Part shown: positions 35,596 to 45,807 of the stretch, piece by piece | Layout of the letters: each line of letters opens with the position of its first letter | Numbering within the stretch: position 1 is the first letter of the stretch | NCBI RefSeq assembly: GCF_018860565.1 | Contig: NZ_JAHKPS010000013.1 | Coordinates: forward strand, 1 to 64,000 | DNA length: 64,000 nt | Source: Winogradskyella psychrotolerans | GTDB lineage: Bacteria > Bacteroidota > Bacteroidia > Flavobacteriales > Flavobacteriaceae | Direction of reading: 5' to 3' | Made by a program: the position numbers and the translations under genes | The notes under the pieces: model-generated | The model's database searches: none | Told to the model about the DNA's origin: nothing | Seen by the model: only the letters and a program-made list of their open reading frames with translations

Positions 35596-35633
35596 AAAAA
35601 AAATCCGTTAGAAATTCTAGCGGATTTTTTTTT
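35596..35633. terminator. Intrinsic terminator after acnA
   Basis: AAATCCGTTAGA (35601-35612) pairs with TCTAGCGGATTT across AAT, with A-run before and T-run after; it works in either direction but serves acnA on the minus strand. Confidence 0.88.
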
Positions 35634-35650
35634 AATTATTAAGTTAACAA

Positions 35651-37921
35651 CTAAGCGTTGTTTTCTTTCTTTATTAAGTTTAAAGCAGAACCTTCGTTAT
35701 ACCAATCAATCTGTGCATCATTGTAGGTATGATTCAACGCTATTACATCTTTACTACCATCTGCATGAACAATTTCTAAATGCAATTGCTTATCAGGTGC
35801 AAATTCATTTAAGTCAATAAAGTTGAAGGTATCATCTTCTTGAATTAAATCGTAATCAGCTTCATTAGCAAACGTTAAACCTAACATACCTTGTTTTTTA
35901 AGATTTGTTTCGTGAATACGCGCAAAAGATTTTACAATTACAGCAACTACACCTAAATGCCTTGGCTCCATAGCCGCATGTTCTCTTGAAGAACCTTCAC
36001 CATAATTATGATCACCAACTACAATTGATTTTACTCCTGCAGCTTTATAAGCTCTTGCTGTATCTGGAACACCACCAAACTCACCTGTTAATTGATTTTT
36101 AACAAAATTGGTTTTCTTTCCAAATGCATTAACAGCACCAATCAAACAGTTATTAGAAATATTATCTAAATGTCCTCTAAAACGTAACCATGGTCCAGCC
36201 ATTGAAATGTGATCAGTGGTACATTTTCCAAAAGCTTTTATTAATAATTTAGCTCCTTTAATTTCATTTCCTATAGGTGTAAAAGGAGTTAATAACTCTA
36301 ATCTTTCAGACGTAGGACTTACAGTAACTTCTACTCCACTACCATCTGCAACTGGTGCTAAATACCCATTGTCTTTTACTTCAAAACCTTTAGGAGGCAA
36401 TTCCCATCCTGTAGGCTCATCAAACATAACTTCTTCTCCATTTTCGTTAATTAACTTATCCGTCATAGGATTAAAGTCTAAACGTCCTGCAATAGCTATT
36501 GCAGCTGTAATTTCTGGTGAAGCCACAAAAGCATGCGTATTTGGATTTCCATCTGCACGTTTAGCAAAGTTTCTGTTAAATGAGTGAACGATACTATTTT
36601 TTGGTGCATTTTTAGGGTCGCTATATCTTGCCCATTGTCCAATACATGGACCACAAGCATTGGTGAATATTTTAGCATCTAATTTTTCAAAAATTCCTAA
36701 AATACCATCGCGTTCAGCGGTATAACGCACTTGCTCAGAACCAGGATTTATTCCTAATTCAGCTTTCATTTTAATGCCTTTATCTATGGCTTGTTGTGCA
36801 ATAGATGATGCTCTTGATAAATCTTCATAAGACGAGTTCGTACAAGAACCTATTAATCCCCATTCTACAGCTATAGGCCATTCATTTTCATTTGCAATTT
36901 TAGACATATCTTTACCAACTGGTGTTGATAAATCTGGAGTAAATGGTCCATTTAATAAAGGTCCTAATTCAGATAAATCAATATCAATAACTTGGTCAAA
37001 ATATTGTTCTGGGTTAGCATATACCTCTTCATCAGCAGTTAGGTATGGTCTAATTTTATTAGCTTCATCTGCAACATCAGCTCTATCTGTAGCACGTAAA
37101 TAACGCTCCATAGAATCATCGTAGCCAAATGTTGAAGTTGTTGCTCCAATCTCAGCTCCCATGTTACAAATTGTTCCTTTTCCCGTACAAGACATAGATG
37201 TTGCTCCAGGCCCAAAATATTCTACAATAGCACCTGTTCCACCTTTAGCTGAAACAATACCTGCTACTTTTAAAATGACATCTTTTGGCGCTGTCCAACC
37301 AGAAAGTTTCCCTGTTAATCTTACTCCTATCAGTTTTGGAAATTTAAGTTCCCAAGCCATTCCCGCCATAACATCTACAGCATCAGCACCACCAACTCCA
37401 ATGGCAACCATTCCTAGTCCACCAGCATTTACAGTATGAGAATCAGTACCAATCATCATTCCACCTGGAAATGCATAATTTTCTAATACAACCTGGTGAA
37501 TAATCCCAGCTCCTGGTTTCCAAAAACCAATACCATACTTATTAGAAACAGATTCCAAGAAATTAAACACTTCACTACTCGTGCTATTGGCATTCTTTAA
37601 ATCGGTAGCAGCACCATCTTTTGCTTGGATTAAGTGATCACAATGCACTGTAGTTGGTACAGCCACTTTAGGCTTACCTGCTTGCATAAATTGCAATAAT
37701 GCCATTTGAGCAGTTGCATCTTGGCATGCCACACGGTCTGGAGCAAAATCTACATAATCCTTTCCTCTTGTAAAGGCTGTAGTAGGTTTTCCGTCCCATA
37801 AGTGTGAGTATAATATTTTTTCTGAAAGTGTTAATGGTTTACCAACAATGTCTCTAGCAGCATCAACGCGCTCTGTCATGTTAGCGTAAACCTTTTTAAT
37901 CATATCAATGTCAAAAGCCAT
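35651..37921 (-). CDS. Aconitate hydratase (mitochondrial-type)
   Basis: This 756-aa cytosolic iron-sulfur enzyme interconverts citrate and isocitrate in the TCA cycle. The three cluster Cys lie in [11 protein letters not shown] and ACGPCIGQW. The C-terminal swivel domain has the [10 protein letters not shown] substrate loop. Length and sequence follow the mitochondrial-type aconitase, about 750-780 aa, rather than the longer AcnA/IRP type. It is monocistronic, with a terminator downstream. A minus-strand TAAATTTG (37961-37968) could be its -7 element, though no TTG sits at the right distance. Confidence 0.96.
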   Translation of the reverse strand: MAFDIDMIKKVYANMTERVDAARDIVGKPLTLSEKILYSHLWDGKPTTAFTRGKDYVDFAPDRVACQDATAQMALLQFMQAGKPKVAVPTTVHCDHLIQAKDGAATDLKNANSTSSEVFNFLESVSNKYGIGFWKPGAGIIHQVVLENYAFPGGMMIGTDSHTVNAGGLGMVAIGVGGADAVDVMAGMAWELKFPKLIGVRLTGKLSGWTAPKDVILKVAGIVSAKGGTGAIVEYFGPGATSMSCTGKGTICNMGAEIGATTSTFGYDDSMERYLRATDRADVADEANKIRPYLTADEEVYANPEQYFDQVIDIDLSELGPLLNGPFTPDLSTPVGKDMSKIANENEWPIAVEWGLIGSCTNSSYEDLSRASSIAQQAIDKGIKMKAELGINPGSEQVRYTAERDGILGIFEKLDAKIFTNACGPCIGQWARYSDPKNAPKNSIVHSFNRNFAKRADGNPNTHAFVASPEITAAIAIAGRLDFNPMTDKLINENGEEVMFDEPTGWELPPKGFEVKDNGYLAPVADGSGVEVTVSPTSERLELLTPFTPIGNEIKGAKLLIKAFGKCTTDHISMAGPWLRFRGHLDNISNNCLIGAVNAFGKKTNFVKNQLTGEFGGVPDTARAYKAAGVKSIVVGDHNYGEGSSREHAAMEPRHLGVVAVIVKSFARIHETNLKKQGMLGLTFANEADYDLIQEDDTFNFIDLNEFAPDKQLHLEIVHADGSKDVIALNHTYNDAQIDWYNEGSALNLIKKENNA

Positions 37922-38195
37922 ATAGTATATTTAAGGTTGATAATTAGTTTGTTTGTGTCACAAATTTACGAATTATAAAGGGTTTTAAAAAATATGTAAC
38001 AAAATTGGGATTTTGTTGAATTAAATACTAGTTTAATGTGTTTTACTATCAATTCAGCATTTTTAAATATAATTTATTATACATTTAATAATTCTACAGC
38101 AACTTAAATATCAAATTAATAATTACGCTTATTTAGAATAATTATGAATTTGTCACTTACCTATATAATCTTCAAAATATTATGTAAATAAAAAA

Positions 38196-39332
38196 CTAAT
38201 TGAAGTATGTTTTGAGCTTTAAAGTGTCCCTCAAATTAGTGAGAGGTCTTTCAAATAAACGATAAACAAAATATGCGCAAATGAGCGTCAAGCTTAAATA
38301 CGTTAAGATATAAATTAGAATATCAAATTTAGGTAAGTTATCAGTTGGCAAATTGTATTTCATTAATTGCAAAATAATAGAATAATGTAAAACATAAATA
38401 GCATAAGATGTTAAGCTAATAAATGTAATTGGCCTACTTATTAGTTTTGGGGCTTTCTTTAATTCACTTAGCATTGGCAATGCCAATAATATAGCTATTG
38501 AATTGAGTGGTAAATACCAAAAGTTCCAAAATGTAGAGTGCGTTTCAATAAATATATACTGTAAAGGAACTGCAATGTTTATAACACCTAAACTTAACAC
38601 ACTTAATCCCAAGGCTATATATTTACTTTGTTTCCAAAATTTTGGCTTTACTATAGAGATATAAGCAGCAAAAACGCCATAATAAATAGCATCTATTCTA
38701 TAAATCAACACTGCTTTTAAATGGGAATTCCAATGATGCATTGTTTTTACATCATCATTAATTGCATAAAACCATTTAGTTAGTATAAAAATTAAAATAA
38801 TAAGAAACGTTACACATAAAAACTGTTTCGATTTTGACAACTCTGTCTTTATAAACAGTGTAAAATACAACAATAAAGGCCCTATTATATAGGCAAACTC
38901 TTCAATAGACAAACTCCAAGACTCTACAAAAAAAGAAGGCATTTCTGTAGTCAAATTTTGAAGAAATAGAAAATATGTCCAAAGACGATCTGGTAAAGCC
39001 AAACCTAAATAAACGGAGATACCTATATTTATAATTAATGCTAAATAATAATTAGGAAGTGTTCTAAACCATCGTCTCACCCAAAAATACGAGACCGATT
39101 TAAAATTAAAATTATCAGAGGTATAAAGACGGTAAATAATTTGACCTATAAGGAAGCCACTAAGTACAAAAAATATTTCTACGCCAAGAACTCCTGCAAT
39201 CCCCATTAAATCTGGAATCACTCCTTGTGCATTTGGTACTATCCAAGATACATGAGAAAAAACAACTAGTACTATTGCCATAGCCCTCATTAGATCTAAA
39301 CCAAAAACACGTTTTTCACTATGTGCTTGCAT
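38196..39332 (-). CDS. Acyltransferase family 3 membrane protein
   Basis: The 378-aa protein has about ten hydrophobic helices and the acyltransferase-3 (OatA/NodX-like) start GLDLMRAMAIVLVVFSHVSW, with the catalytic His in the first helix, and FFVLSGFLIGQI in the second. These enzymes O-acylate cell-surface sugars such as peptidoglycan, LPS or exopolysaccharide. No SGNH hydrolase domain is fused and no glycan cluster is adjacent, so the substrate is open. It is divergent from the neighbouring copper-type gene, with 22 bp between the starts. Confidence 0.9.
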   Translation of the reverse strand: MQAHSEKRVFGLDLMRAMAIVLVVFSHVSWIVPNAQGVIPDLMGIAGVLGVEIFFVLSGFLIGQIIYRLYTSDNFNFKSVSYFWVRRWFRTLPNYYLALIINIGISVYLGLALPDRLWTYFLFLQNLTTEMPSFFVESWSLSIEEFAYIIGPLLLYFTLFIKTELSKSKQFLCVTFLIILIFILTKWFYAINDDVKTMHHWNSHLKAVLIYRIDAIYYGVFAAYISIVKPKFWKQSKYIALGLSVLSLGVINIAVPLQYIFIETHSTFWNFWYLPLNSIAILLALPMLSELKKAPKLISRPITFISLTSYAIYVLHYSIILQLMKYNLPTDNLPKFDILIYILTYLSLTLICAYFVYRLFERPLTNLRDTLKLKTYFN

Positions 39333-39354
39333 AAAATAATAGTACTTTTATTGT

Positions 39355-40500
39355 GTGAACTCGAAAATACTAAAATATTCAGTTTTATTATTGCTTGTTG
39401 CCATAAGTGTTGGTGGAATTTATTATTTAAATCTCCCTAGCAGGCATAAAGCTATTATAAAAACACGTATAAATCACACTTTTGGCTTGGTTGATAACAC
39501 TTGGAATATCACAAATAAAGACCAAACATTATCGCTTATTACACCAACACTTGTTGTCGATCAGATATACAAATCTATGGAAGGCCCTAAGGTGATGCGC
39601 TCCTTTCAAATAGATTCTAAAACGGATGATTTGGTTTGGATAACTTCATTTGAAACCAAGGCCATAAGTACAAACGAAGTCGATGCACTCTCCAACGATT
39701 ATATATGCCATACAAATATTGATTTTTATGATGGCGAACATTATTCGCGCTGGAATTTAAACGAACGCATTGGACAACACTATCCAAGGTTAACTTCAAT
39801 GAGCAACGGCATTGAAAAGTATAACTTTCCTGATGGTTTTGGTTTTCCTGTATTTGGAAATGAAAATTTATTTTTATCCACACAAACTCTTAATCATAAT
39901 ATAAAAAGTGATCCGTTTTCTGTAAAACATCAAATCAATTTAGGCTATAAACCGCATAGTAAAACGATGAAACCGCTACAAAGCAAAACGGTTTTTATTA
40001 TGTTACCTTATAATACAGATAATCCTTTTCAAGGTCCAACCGAAGCCAATCCTAATATGTGCTTACCGGTTGAAACAGGAAACCATAGTTATAGTAACGA
40101 TGAAGGAGAAAGCCTTTCTGGTCATTGGGTTGTGTTCCCTGGCAAAAAGCGATATAGTTATGATATTACACATCAACTTCAGCTAAAAGACAGCACAACA
40201 TTGCACCATATTGCTACACATTTACACCCTTATGCTGAGACATTAACTTTAAAAAATAAAACCAAAGACACGGTAATATTTACATCTATTGCTGAAAATT
40301 ATACTGATAAAACAGGTTTAAAACGTGTGTCGTCTTTTTCGAGTGCAGAAGGTGTAATGTTGTATCCAGATCATGCTTATGAATTGATACTAGAAGTTAA
40401 TAACACATCTGGAAGCGATCAGGATATGATGGCGAGTATGTTTCTATTTCTATACGACAAAGAAATGCACGAACAATTAAAAGCTTACAAAGTAAACTAA
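39355..40500 (+). CDS. Membrane-anchored protein of unknown function, possibly type II copper monooxygenase-like
   Basis: The 381-aa protein has an N-terminal membrane anchor (about 7-26) and no domain I can name with certainty. Its pattern of metal-capable residues recalls peptidylglycine monooxygenase (PHM): Cys118-His119, His192, an HxH at 289-291 in ATHLHPY, and Met358/Met359 in SGSDQDMMASMFLFLYD. PHM has His107-His108, His172, His242-x-His244 and Met314 in a similar SDEM context. The spacings H291-M358 (67) and H244-M314 (70) agree well. The gene overlaps the SCO copper chaperone gene by one base, which fits a copper protein. It may be an oxygenase, a copper carrier or a non-catalytic relative. 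Confidence 0.6.
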   Translation: MNSKILKYSVLLLLVAISVGGIYYLNLPSRHKAIIKTRINHTFGLVDNTWNITNKDQTLSLITPTLVVDQIYKSMEGPKVMRSFQIDSKTDDLVWITSFETKAISTNEVDALSNDYICHTNIDFYDGEHYSRWNLNERIGQHYPRLTSMSNGIEKYNFPDGFGFPVFGNENLFLSTQTLNHNIKSDPFSVKHQINLGYKPHSKTMKPLQSKTVFIMLPYNTDNPFQGPTEANPNMCLPVETGNHSYSNDEGESLSGHWVVFPGKKRYSYDITHQLQLKDSTTLHHIATHLHPYAETLTLKNKTKDTVIFTSIAENYTDKTGLKRVSSFSSAEGVMLYPDHAYELILEVNNTSGSDQDMMASMFLFLYDKEMHEQLKAYKVN

Positions 40501-41102
40501 TGAAGCAATTACAATTTGTCTTAGTAGCTATAGTACTTATGGGTTGCCAATCGAATGTTGAAGAACTGCCTATTTTAAGCTATAAAATTAACTTTGAAGG
40601 CGAAACAGAAACTTATTCTATTAAATATTCTGATTTTAAAGACCAAGACGGATCAGACGTTTCTACTGAAACCATTCAGAACAAAATTATTGTTGCTAAT
40701 TTCTTTTTTACACGATGCCCAAGTATCTGTCCGCCTATGCGAACAGAACTTATTAAAGTTGCTGAAGAGTTTATAACTAATGATGCTGTTCTACTTATAT
40801 CTCATACTATAGACCCTAAAAATGACACAATTGAAGTCTTAAAAAACTATTCTGAAGCTACAGCAATACCAAATCATAAATGGTTGTTTGTAACCTCTAG
40901 TGAAGAAAACACTAAACATTTAGCCGCTCAATTTATGACAAACTTTAAACCTAACGAGGATGGTACAGACTTCTACCATAGTAGTTACATTGCCATTTTG
41001 GATCACAACCAAAACATACGTGGGTTTTATAACAGTTTAATTCCTGAAGAAGTTACCCGTTTAAAGAAAGACATCAAAACGCTTTTGACTTCTATTAATT
41101 AA
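40500..41102 (+). CDS. SCO1/SenC-family copper chaperone lipoprotein
   Basis: The 200-aa protein has a short lipoprotein signal with Cys near 16 (VLMGCQSN) and a thioredoxin-like SCO fold. The copper-binding CxxxC is present in FFTRCPSICPPMRTEL (near 75), and the distal His is in DFYHSSYIAIL (near 160). SCO proteins deliver copper to the CuA site of cytochrome oxidase or to other exported copper enzymes. Its ATG overlaps the stop of the preceding gene (TAATG), so the two are translationally coupled. No cytochrome oxidase genes are nearby, so the preceding protein is a likely client. Confidence 0.93.
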   Translation: MKQLQFVLVAIVLMGCQSNVEELPILSYKINFEGETETYSIKYSDFKDQDGSDVSTETIQNKIIVANFFFTRCPSICPPMRTELIKVAEEFITNDAVLLISHTIDPKNDTIEVLKNYSEATAIPNHKWLFVTSSEENTKHLAAQFMTNFKPNEDGTDFYHSSYIAILDHNQNIRGFYNSLIPEEVTRLKKDIKTLLTSIN

Positions 41103-41126
41103 AAGTAGCATTTAAATTCACTCCAC

Positions 41127-41155
41127 AAAAAAAGCCCTTCATTTCTGAAAGGCTT
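41127..41155 (-). terminator. Terminator of tRNA-His
   Basis: On the minus strand AAGCCTTTCA pairs with TGAAGGGCTT (one G-T pair) across GAAA and is followed by a T-run. Confidence 0.85.
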
Positions 41156-41165
41156 ATTACTTTTG

Positions 41166-41240
41166 GGTGGAAGACCGGGTTCGAACCGGCGACTTTCGGT
41201 ACCACAAACCGACGCTCTAACCAGCTGAGCTACAACCACC
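41166..41240 (-). tRNA. tRNA-His (anticodon GTG)
   Basis: A 75-nt tRNA including the extra 5' G (-1) that marks tRNA-His, paired with C73. The anticodon stem TCGGT/ACCGA holds loop TTGTGGT, and the T-arm is GCCGG/CCGGT. Acceptor positions 5-68 and 6-67 are both T-T, an odd feature. CCA is not encoded. Confidence 0.93.
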
Positions 41241-41299
41241 ATTTTAAATTGGATTGCAAAGATAATTTATTTGTTATCTCTTGCAAACAGTTTTTGAAA

Positions 41300-42022
41300 T
41301 TATTTTAAATCAAATAACGATTCTACGGCCACGTAACGCTCAACTGTATAACTCTCAGCATGTTCCACACCAATTAATCTCCCTAAATTTCTTGCCCTAT
41401 ACTCTACACTATCTGTAAAGTTCTTACTAGATATCGGAGTTTCAGGCTCTTTACTATTAGGATCAAAGAATTGCGTTTTATAAGCTAATACTGATGCTAC
41501 CTTTTTATCTATAAAACCAGAAATATCAACAACAACATCTGGCTCTAAATCTTTCCACTGTATATAATGGTATACGGCTTTTGGTCGCCAAGCTTCTTGT
41601 GCTTGACTTTCATCTTTATAAATGGTTTCAATTTTTTTTAATCCACTAAGAAAACAAGCATCACTAACTAACTGGCTTCCTTTTGGGTGATCAATATGCC
41701 TATCATCTATAGCATTACAAATAACTAGCTCTGGTTTGTAATAGCGAATCATTTTAATAAGTTCTAATTGATGTGCTTTATCGTTAACAAAGAAACCATC
41801 AGCAAATCGCATATTAATTCTAGATTGTACTCCTAATATTTTAGCAGCATTAAAAGCCTCTTCATCACGTGTTTCGGCTGTTCCTCTGGTCCCTAATTCA
41901 CCTCTTGTTAAATCTATAATACCTACTTTTTTTCCTTTTGAAACTTCTTTTGCTAAGGTTGCTCCACAGCCTAATTCAACATCATCTGGATGTGCACCAA
42001 TAGCCAAAATATCTAATTTCAT
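41300..42022 (-). CDS. bshB1: Bacillithiol biosynthesis deacetylase BshB1
   Basis: The 240-aa LmbE-fold zinc enzyme removes the acetyl group from GlcNAc-malate in bacillithiol synthesis. It has the zinc motif AIGAHPDDVELGCGATL (about 6-22), the downstream DDRHIDHPKGS with its His pair (about 106-117), and the family ending RNLGRLIGVEHAESY that separates BshB1 from other LmbE proteins. The organism therefore probably uses bacillithiol as its low-molecular-weight thiol, as many Bacteroidota do. BshA and BshC are not in the window. Confidence 0.93.
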   Translation of the reverse strand: MKLDILAIGAHPDDVELGCGATLAKEVSKGKKVGIIDLTRGELGTRGTAETRDEEAFNAAKILGVQSRINMRFADGFFVNDKAHQLELIKMIRYYKPELVICNAIDDRHIDHPKGSQLVSDACFLSGLKKIETIYKDESQAQEAWRPKAVYHYIQWKDLEPDVVVDISGFIDKKVASVLAYKTQFFDPNSKEPETPISSKNFTDSVEYRARNLGRLIGVEHAESYTVERYVAVESLFDLK

Positions 42023-42244
42023 ACGTCTTTAAGTTTTTTCTAAGTATCAAAAATATTAAAAAGAAGGTAGATAATCGCTTTCTTTTTAATTCGCAAACGG
42101 TTTCGATTGCATAAATCTTTGATTTTCTCAAATTTTAGTGGTCTAAATTGAAAAATCCGCAATACTTCTAAAGTATGACTTTCGTCATGAATATTGCTTC
42201 CTATTGACTCTATCTTTACGCTATTATTTAAAGATAACGTCCTT

Positions 42245-44083
42245 ATGACCTTAATGTTAGCCATTCTAATTATTACCATTTCCTTATTCATTTGGGGTAA
42301 ATTCACACCAGATATTATCGCACTTCTTTCTATGTTAAGCTTGTTTGTCTTTGGAATTTTAGATTTAACAGAAACATTAAGCGGATTTAGTAATCCAACC
42401 GTGATTATGATTGCTGCTCTATTTATTATAGGAGAAGGACTCTCTCAAACAGGTTGGACTGCTTTGGCTGGTGAAAAATTTATAAAAATGGCTGGCAAAA
42501 GCAAAATGAAGCTTTTATTAATAACAACTTTAGGTTCTGGATTACTATCTGGAGTCGTAAGTAATACTGGTACTGTAGCAACACTAATGCCTGTAACCAT
42601 AGCATCTGCTTGGAGTATTGGCACCTTACCTTCTAAATTATTAATGCCCGTAGCTTTTGGCTCAAATACTGGTGGTCTGCTAACTTTAACAGGCACTCCT
42701 CCAAACATTATTGTAAATAATACAATGCTAGAAAGTGGTTTAGAAGGGTTTTCTTTCTTTGAATTTGGACTTATAGGATTACCGCTATTATTATTAACAC
42801 TACTCTACTTTAAATATATAGGCTACAGACTTTTGCCTAGCAATAAAACCAATAATAAGCCTGTTAATGTTAGCACTACACTTCACCAATGGATTGAAGC
42901 ATATAAAGTAGATGGCGACTATTATAGATTGAGAGTAAGATCTGTATCTCCATTCTTAAATACAAAATTAGGGGATTGGAATCTTGAAAAAGATTATGGT
43001 ATTACCATATTACGTATTAAACGTAGACATCCAAACCGTCTAAAAGGTAATCATCCTTTTATTGAACTTCCGACAGACGACACTGAATTTTTATACCACG
43101 ATATTATTACTGTTAAAGGTAATACTGAAGCGATTAATACCTTAATGATAAAATTTAGATTAGGTCTCTTACCATTAGAACCTATTGCTAATGAATTACG
43201 AAACAACCTCATCAATCAAGAAGTTGGTATGGCAGAGGTTTTGGTAACTCCGCAATCTGCACTTGTAGGACGAAATATAAGTTCAGGGCATTTCTTTGAA
43301 CGTTACAACGTACAACTTATGGCTGCGTCTAGAAATGCAAAACCTTTAATAGACAGAGAAATTACAGTAAAAGCAGGTGATGCGTTTTTAATTAGAGGAC
43401 AATGGGGCGCTATTGATGAGTTAAAAAAACACTACGAGCATTTGGTTATTTGTGGTAGTCCTGAAGGTATGGCTAAAACGGTTACAGACCTTACTATTAA
43501 ATCGTATATCGCATTAGCTGCCTTATTATTAATGATTACATTATTAGTATTTAAAATTGTACCAGGAGCAGTTGCCGCATTAATATCAGCTGGCCTAATA
43601 ATGATTACCGGTTGTGTCCCAATGGTAAAAGCTTACAAAGGTATAAGTTGGATAAGCGTTGTAATGATTGCAGCTATGATACCAATGGGAATTGCATTAC
43701 AAAAAACGGGTACAGCAGAACTGATTGCTAACGGTTTGGTCGCTTCATTAGGAAGCTTACACCCTGTCGTTTTATTAGGAGGTGTGTTTTTACTCACTAC
43801 AACTTTTAGTCAAGTTATTAATAACTCAGCCACAGCAGTATTAATGGCACCTATTGTAATTATTGCAGCAAACACGCTTAACATCTCTGCAGCTCCTTTT
43901 ATGATTGTAGTAGCGATTAGTGCTTCAACCGCATTTTTAACACCAGTAGGCACAACGACAAATGCTATGGTAATGACTGCAGGTGGTTATAAATTTATGG
44001 ATTACTTAAAAGTAGGTGCACCATTGCTTCTACTCTTCTTAATAACCTCTTTACTATTAGTGCCATTAATTTGGCCATTTTAA
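42245..44083 (+). CDS. SLC13/DASS-family permease with TrkA-C domains
   Basis: From ATG 42245 the protein is 612 aa. It has N-terminal transport helices (about 1-200), two TrkA-C-like cytosolic domains (about 220-400, including DWNLEKDYGITILRIKRR and GRNISSGHFFERYNV), then a second set of helices. The sodium/anion signature SNTGTVATLMPV and its counterpart NNSATAVLMAPIV are both present. Members carry dicarboxylates, sulfate or other anions with sodium. The upstream reading frame to 42194 begins in non-homologous sequence. pckA follows after 30 bp, so the two may share a transcript. Confidence 0.9.
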   Translation: MTLMLAILIITISLFIWGKFTPDIIALLSMLSLFVFGILDLTETLSGFSNPTVIMIAALFIIGEGLSQTGWTALAGEKFIKMAGKSKMKLLLITTLGSGLLSGVVSNTGTVATLMPVTIASAWSIGTLPSKLLMPVAFGSNTGGLLTLTGTPPNIIVNNTMLESGLEGFSFFEFGLIGLPLLLLTLLYFKYIGYRLLPSNKTNNKPVNVSTTLHQWIEAYKVDGDYYRLRVRSVSPFLNTKLGDWNLEKDYGITILRIKRRHPNRLKGNHPFIELPTDDTEFLYHDIITVKGNTEAINTLMIKFRLGLLPLEPIANELRNNLINQEVGMAEVLVTPQSALVGRNISSGHFFERYNVQLMAASRNAKPLIDREITVKAGDAFLIRGQWGAIDELKKHYEHLVICGSPEGMAKTVTDLTIKSYIALAALLLMITLLVFKIVPGAVAALISAGLIMITGCVPMVKAYKGISWISVVMIAAMIPMGIALQKTGTAELIANGLVASLGSLHPVVLLGGVFLLTTTFSQVINNSATAVLMAPIVIIAANTLNISAAPFMIVVAISASTAFLTPVGTTTNAMVMTAGGYKFMDYLKVGAPLLLLFLITSLLLVPLIWPF

Positions 44084-44113
44084 AAGGAACGTGGAATTAA
44101 AAAATTATAAATC

Positions 44114-45751
44114 ATGGAAACTTTATTAAACAATTCAAGTATGAAAACTAGAGACCTTACTAAATATGGACTTAAGGACACCAAAGCTCATTGGAATCTT
44201 TCTCCTAAAAAACTACAAGCCATTACTATTGAAAAAGGAATGGGAAAAGAAACTGCGAACGGCACTTTAGCTGTAAATACAGGAAAATTCACAGGACGTT
44301 CACCTCAAGATCGTTTTATAGTACGAGATGAATATACTGTAGATAAAGTTTGGTGGGGAAAAACGAACAAAGCAATTTCCCCAGATAATTTTGATAAACT
44401 ACAATCTGAAATCACTAACTATTTAAGCGGCAAAGAAATTTATGTTAGAGATGCTTACGTATGTGCTGATCCAGAATATAAAACTAATGTAAGAACTGTA
44501 ACAGAATATCCATGGTCTAACATGTTTACATATAATATGTTTTTAAGATCTGATGAATCTGAATTAGAAAATTTTGAAGAAGAATGGTTAGTACTTTGCG
44601 CACCAGGATATGAAGCACCAGATCCTAAAGCCGTTGGATTACGTCAAGGAAATTTTTCAATTCTTAATTTTACTAAGAAAATTGCTTTAATTGGTGGCTC
44701 TGCTTATACAGGTGAAATTAAAAAAGGTATTTTTTCTTCATTAAACTTTATTCTTCCGGTTGAAAAAAACGTTTTACCAATGCACTGTTCTGCTAATGTT
44801 GGCGAAGATGGAGACACAGCTATTTTCTTTGGTTTATCTGGTACAGGTAAAACAACCTTATCTGCCGATCCAAACCGAAAATTAATTGGTGATGATGAGC
44901 ATGGTTGGACAGCAGAAAACAATATCTTCAATTTTGAAGGTGGTTGTTATGCAAAAGTGATTGACTTAACTGAAGAAAAAGAACCCGATATTTTTAGAGC
45001 CATTAGACCAGGTGCAATTCTTGAAAATGTCATCTTCAAAGACAATGGAGAAGTTGATTATATGGACAGTAGCATTACACAAAACACACGCGTAAGTTAT
45101 CCTATTTATCATATAGATAATATTCAAAAGCCATCTTATGCTGGTAATCCTACCAATATTTTCTTCTTAACAGCTGATGCTTTTGGTGTATTGCCACCGG
45201 TTTCAAAATTAACACCAGGCCAAGCGGCTTACCATTTTATTTCTGGTTACACCGCCAAGGTAGCAGGTACAGAAGCTGGTATTACAGAGCCTGTACCATC
45301 TTTCTCTGCATGTTTTGGAGAACCATTTATGCCATTACACCCAACAGTTTATGCTGAAATGTTAAGTAAAAAAATGCAAGATGCAGGTGTCAACGTTTGG
45401 CTAATTAATACGGGTTGGAGCGCAGGACCTTATGGAGTTGGTTCTCGTATAAAACTAAAATATACAAGAGCTATGATTACGGCGATTCTTGAAGGAAAAT
45501 TAGATAATGTAGATTTCGAACAACATCCAATATTTGGTTTATTTATGCCAAAATCATGTCCTAATGTACCTGACGACATATTAGACCCAATGAATACTTG
45601 GGAAAATAAAGGCCAGTATGTTAGTAAATCTATTCAACTTGCACATTCTTTCCATTTGAATTTTGAAAAATTTGCAAGTGAAGCATCTCAACAAATCATT
45701 GAAGGTGGTCCATTAATTGATGAACACCATCATTTAAACGACCATATTTAA
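44114..45751 (+). CDS. pckA: Phosphoenolpyruvate carboxykinase (ATP)
   Basis: The 545-aa cytosolic enzyme decarboxylates oxaloacetate to phosphoenolpyruvate, the entry step of gluconeogenesis. It carries the kinase P-loop FFGLSGTGKTTLSAD (about 232-246), the metal-binding LIGDDEHGW, MHCSANVG and the oxaloacetate loop FTGRSPQDRF. Length is typical of the ATP-dependent form. The start at 44114 adds nine residues before the second ATG at 44141; either could be used. A clear terminator follows. Confidence 0.96.
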   Translation: METLLNNSSMKTRDLTKYGLKDTKAHWNLSPKKLQAITIEKGMGKETANGTLAVNTGKFTGRSPQDRFIVRDEYTVDKVWWGKTNKAISPDNFDKLQSEITNYLSGKEIYVRDAYVCADPEYKTNVRTVTEYPWSNMFTYNMFLRSDESELENFEEEWLVLCAPGYEAPDPKAVGLRQGNFSILNFTKKIALIGGSAYTGEIKKGIFSSLNFILPVEKNVLPMHCSANVGEDGDTAIFFGLSGTGKTTLSADPNRKLIGDDEHGWTAENNIFNFEGGCYAKVIDLTEEKEPDIFRAIRPGAILENVIFKDNGEVDYMDSSITQNTRVSYPIYHIDNIQKPSYAGNPTNIFFLTADAFGVLPPVSKLTPGQAAYHFISGYTAKVAGTEAGITEPVPSFSACFGEPFMPLHPTVYAEMLSKKMQDAGVNVWLINTGWSAGPYGVGSRIKLKYTRAMITAILEGKLDNVDFEQHPIFGLFMPKSCPNVPDDILDPMNTWENKGQYVSKSIQLAHSFHLNFEKFASEASQQIIEGGPLIDEHHHLNDHI

Positions 45752-45766
45752 TAATTCCATGACTGA

Positions 45767-45793
45767 AAAGAGCCCAGAAATGGGCTCTTTTTC
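45767..45793 (+). terminator. Intrinsic terminator after pckA
   Basis: AAAGAGCCCA (45767-45776) pairs perfectly with TGGGCTCTTT (45781-45790) across a GAAA tetraloop, followed by T-rich sequence. Confidence 0.9.
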
Positions 45794-45807
45794 TTATACA
45801 GTCTATT

